From Tamarix chinensis (lineage: Eukaryota > Streptophyta > Magnoliopsida > Caryophyllales > Tamaricaceae): a DNA stretch of 64,000 bases. The position numbers were made by a program, and so were the translations under genes. Location: contig CM060181.1 of the NCBI GenBank assembly GCA_030549775.1, forward strand, positions 50,784,218 through 50,848,217, read 5' to 3'. The notes beneath the pieces were generated by a model. The model made no database searches. It was not told the DNA's origin and saw only the letters and a list, made by a program, of their open reading frames with translations. Shown here piece after piece: positions 60,035-64,000 of this stretch (position 1 is the first letter of the stretch; every line of letters begins with the position of its first letter).

Positions 60035-61987
60035 TGTATATCTCTATTTTTCACTATCAATTTTTTTTCAAACATTTGCAGAAGCGGAAATATGACAAAT
60101 AATCATAAGTGAAAATAGGGTATTACCACTACACTTAACTTAGGATAAAAGTCCATTGTTTGTCCCATGTTAGTTATATGATTACGTATCCAACCAAACA
60201 AAATATACATAATAGAGCGTGCAAAAATAGATGACATAGAGGTAGTAAGAGTTAGGGTTTACAAAATAAGATCATGCTAGGTTTAAAACAACAAATATAC
60301 ATAAAAAGATGAATTTGGAAATAAGGCAAAACTAAAAGGTTCTGTCTCTCAAGGATGAAAAAAATGATAACTACCAATAGTAGAAGATTGGTTGTCCATG
60401 CTAAAACACATAATACGCCAACTACTGGCCACCCATAAATACCTACATAGGGTCCTTTGCTAGTGAGATTGAGCATGTGACCAATAAAAAAATTATGTTA
60501 GTACACTACGTAATAAGTAAGCTAAGTTATCTCGTCATGGGAGTTTATGATACACATATAGTTAAGAATGTGGGCACACATGCTCATGCTTTTATAGTGA
60601 TATATCAACTTACGTGCTCTATTAACATAAAGTCCTCATTATAGTAAACCATTCATGCACATAGAAGAATATAGTATCATGCTCAACAATAGTTATAAAT
60701 TCATAAAAAAATCATGGTTCAAACCACAAGTGGGGGACTCATAGTATACAATTTTTATTACAAAATTCATGAGTAACGGATAATAATGTATGATCATGAA
60801 ATATGGAAAACCAATGGTGTGAACTACTAGACAACTCTATAGTCTATTCAATTTATCTAATTATGATATTCGAATCACAGTTCCATATAGTAGTTAACTC
60901 ATTTACTATGTTCCTCTTTATTTTTTTACCAATGGGATGGATTATCCCCCACGGTCTTTCAATACCCACATAATTCAAACTAATAATCAAAGGACATATT
61001 TTTTTTGCTTGACCCAAGAGAACCACCAATGGTTATAAAGTTTGGTGAAAGCAAAAAGAACCACTGATGGACATAAGGTCTAGTTAAAGTTAAAAATCCA
61101 ACTAAGTAACTGGTTCCTTTAGCATCAATACCCCTTAATACATTATCAATTTCTTGAGTAGGAAAGAAACCCTAATCAACTAGTATCTTACTTGAAGGAA
61201 AATAGTAGAAATGTTTAAGGACATACTAACCCCAATAGCTAATCAAGGATCGAATAATCTAGAACCATGTAGTACTATATGATTATTCCACTTTAATTTA
61301 TTAGTGTTTTATTTACCAAACAAGGCCCATATAGCATACAAATTCCACCATAATTGTAGAGTCATTTCAATTTATCCATCATAACTCTTCAAAGGTACTT
61401 AGTATTATCATCGATACCTGGCCATCTTGATCCAGTAATTGAGTTAATTAATTCATGCCATGAAATGAAATTCCATTTTCCAAGAATCATTTCATATCAT
61501 AATATCAAGTCTCAAACTATTACAAGGTTGAAAGGAAGCATAATGAGCATTGCAACTGAAACCAATTGATAGATTATATAAACTAGTCGGTTAGTTTTTT
61601 GTGCTAAACCCTATCATCCCCATTAAAACTAGTGAATTAGTTTATCAAATAAGTCAATTGATTTGGTTAAACTAATTGATGGGTTCAAATCAAGATAAAA
61701 AAAAACACAGACAAACTAGCCGATTGGTTAATTCCAAGTCAATCGATTGCTTTACGTAAACAACATATCCTTGCATGCTTTTCATATACAATTCAAACCC
61801 CCAAAACCATCTACATCAAATTCATGACATTAGGTATTAAAAAAAGTAAGATTAAATATGTCCAACTACTAAATCATGCCACATTTACATAAAATCATCA
61901 ACAGATGCATAAAACTCACCTGTTCTCAAAATATTAAAACTCAAGACATGAATCACTTTAATACCACTATTATCATGTAATCCCACA
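60035..61987 (-). mobile_element. Giant-LTR fragment, reverse orientation, palindrome-array subtype
   Basis: The left end (TCTCTATTTTTCACTATCAA) matches the TTTCACTATTG terminus of the reverse-oriented LTRs. GGGTATTACCACTACACTTA at ~60,118 is the conserved GGTAACACC block. TTAGTACACTACGTAATAAG near 60,500 matches AAGTACACTACGTACTAAGT at 29,831. Palindromes like AAACCAATTGAT and AGTCAATCGATTG at 61,560-61,760 link it to the subtype at 18,785. The right end is uncertain. Confidence 0.55.
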
Positions 61988-61989
61988 TT

Positions 61990-62190
61990 GTAACATTCCC
62001 ACTTTACTAGCTAATTTTTTTTTGGGGAAACATTAATTACCAAATTACTGGGTCTTATTGTACACTTAGCATAAATCCAGCTCTCTCGCCTTTCTTATGC
62101 CATGTTTTAAGGCTAAAACAAAACATAACCAAACTAAAAGAGTGGAAATAGAATAATACATAAATAGAAGTTACGTATAAATGTTATAGT
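61990..62190 (-). mobile_element. Short giant-LTR fragment, reverse orientation (U5 end)
   Basis: TGTAACATTCCCACTTTACTAG resembles the LTR terminus, and TACACTTAGCATAAATCCAG, then CTTTCTTATGCC, matches the reverse complement of 9,660-9,710 in the solo LTR at 5,959. Confidence 0.45.
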
Positions 62191-62198
62191 ACAATAGT

Positions 62199-64000
62199 AT
62201 TATAATACTTGAAAATTTTGCTTAGCATAATCCTATATCATTAATGCCCTAATTAGATTCTAATCTCAAAAAAATCTTAATTTTCCCTTAACCAAATTTT
62301 TTAATCCCAAAATCTTAACCCAATTCTAATCGGTGACCCAGATAAATTATATTTTGTAACACAATTTGAATTATGGTGAACTTATATCACTAATCCCACT
62401 TATTTTAGGTAATAAAAATATATATCTAATACTAACCCCATCCCTTTTTCTTTTCTTTTTCCCTTTTTCCTTTCTCCTCTCTTCTGCTTCTTCTACCCAC
62501 CTTAAATACTTGACTTTGATCTTCTTACCAACTTACAACACTACCATCACTCTTATGTTGCTGCCACTATCAACCATCACCTTTACCCCTATTACAACCA
62601 TCACCATCTCTTGTGCTACTAGTGCCACTGATTGCATACCTCCTCCTTGCCATTTTTTTCCTCATACAACACACACACAACCATCACCATCTCATGCTAC
62701 ATACGCCTGCCATTTTTGACCCAACACTCTGCCATCACTCTCAACATCCTCTTTGTTGAAATTTTACACCATTCCTCGTTCCTCCGTCACTGCCATTACA
62801 TCCTCTCCCTGCACCACCAATTTGCACATCACAATGCATAAACACACACACACACACACTAATACTCTCTTCCTTCTTCTTTTGTTTGCCATTTATTACC
62901 TAAAATCGTCTATCAAACACCATTTCCCCGTGCCCTTTCTTTCTTCCATCCTCTTTCTTCTTTTTCTTCTTCCTTCCCATGCTCTATTTTGCATGCTGAA
63001 CCACTCCTTCTCCACGGTATTCCACCACAACAACCAAGCACCACCCAAAACCTAGTGGACCATCCACTAAGGCCACCCCATCACTCCCCTTCGTCATCAC
63101 CAGCTATTGCTGTCGACCACTACCATTTTCCCTTCTTCTTTCCTTACATCTGTCATATTTTTGTGAGAGGCATGGCTCATACATAATCTCATGCACGGTT
63201 ATGTACTAATAATTTTTCTTATCACACGCCTGTGTAAACTAGCACGGTTTTCCCGTGCACACTCACACGACTTGTGCACAACCTTTGTACGCCTATGCAC
63301 ACATGTTTGTTATTTTATGAGAAATTCGTTGCTCAAGAAGGATTGTGCCTTTTCACACAGGCTGCCCATATAGGATCCTGTCTCAAAGCCTAGGTGTGCA
63401 CCACCTGCTACACGCTTGTACAACCCTCTATTTTTGGCCATACACCCTCTTTTCACCTCAAACCTTATTTAAACACCACAAAAATTTCACCATAGCACCA
63501 TCATACATTCCACCACACTTCCACATAACTCAATATTCCCTTTAATTCTAGTTATTTCCATTTTTACCTTCATTTGTCTTAATGTTTCTCTCGGTTATAA
63601 TCTTCAAGCCTAATAGTGCATTATCTTATTTTTTGTAGGTGATTTTTTAATAATCTCAGAGGAGGTGTAGGATTATGTGTATAGGGTTTGGTGTCTTTGT
63701 TAGTAAGGATACATGTCTTAGCTAGGAATTTATGTGTATATGTATGTGCTTTTATTGGACATGTGATATGATTAATGTTATTTTGTGATATGGTATAATA
63801 GTAATGAGATTTTGGAAGTATGCTTTTGGTATAATGTTGGATATGGTATCCATGCAAATAATTGAGGATTTATGTTCTGAATGGATATTGGGGATGTGCA
63901 TGTATTAGTATTGAGATTTATTAGACCTTAGGAGAATATAAGCATCTTTGACTACCTAAGGGTACTGTGGTCATTTGAGGATAATTATGTGGTCCTAATT
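62199..64000 (+). mobile_element. Giant-LTR fragment, forward orientation, cut by the window end
   Basis: It starts in a TATAATACTTGAAAATTTTG context like TGTAATACCCC, then AT-rich DNA with CCCTAATTAG. A pyrimidine-rich part (62,420-63,560) follows with a TATA-like TTATTTAAACACC near 63,466, then TAGGTGATTT..CAGAGGAGG near 63,637, like TAGGTGAGCC..AAGGAGG at 53,125. Its open frames are low-complexity. The CGGTAACACC end is not reached before 64,000. Confidence 0.55.
62841..62859. repeat. (AC)n microsatellite
   Basis: Nine to ten CA units. Confidence 0.9.

Overview
The window is nuclear DNA from a flowering plant: AT-rich, dominated by LTR retrotransposons in several states of decay, with one intact-looking intron-containing host gene. 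The host gene is a DUF1635-family gene (11,375-12,395, + strand). I cannot name the species; plant identity rests on this family, on chromovirus and Tork-type Copia elements, and on tRNA-Met-type primer sites (TGGTATCAGAGC and variants).

Layout. 1-5,958 is decayed intergenic DNA with a LINE 3' fragment, a 22-bp tandem repeat and a Copia solo LTR with a perfect 5-bp target duplication. 5,959-9,794 is a giant (~3.8 kb) solo LTR. 9,908-10,411 is a MITE-like element with GGATATCC-rich ends, just upstream of the gene promoter. The gene follows, then ~2 kb without genes and a local GC-rich patch (14,515-14,760). 15,877-24,155 holds an LTR with a primer site, fragments of the giant LTR family, another ~3.0 kb solo LTR with two unusual internal hairpin/palindrome arrays, and an inverted pair of copies of a small unidentified exon.

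26,002-58,051 is one nested insertion, readable from target-site duplications. The oldest layer is a + strand CRM/Reina-like Ty3/gypsy element (LTRs at 26,002-26,774 and 56,510-58,051; flanks ATTAA/ATTAT). Into it went (a) a ~4.1 kb solo LTR (26,802-29,419 plus 46,963-48,444), itself split by (b) a complete but dead - strand Tekay/Del-like chromovirus with 3.7-3.9 kb LTRs (29,420-46,957, target duplication TGACC), whose 5' LTR was split by (c) a - strand Tork-type Copia (38,240-43,370); (d) a second 4.0 kb solo LTR inside the reverse transcriptase (51,359-55,385, target duplication CTAAA); and (e) a 422-bp TRIM inside the 3' LTR (57,559-57,980), abutting a ~515-bp TTC microsatellite.

58,052-64,000 holds a Copia gag remnant and three more fragments of the giant LTR family; the last runs off the window. 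All retroelement reading frames are broken by stops, frameshifts or deletions. The most distinctive signals are sets of short hairpin units inside the giant LTRs, kept in a recurring two-cluster layout in several independent copies.
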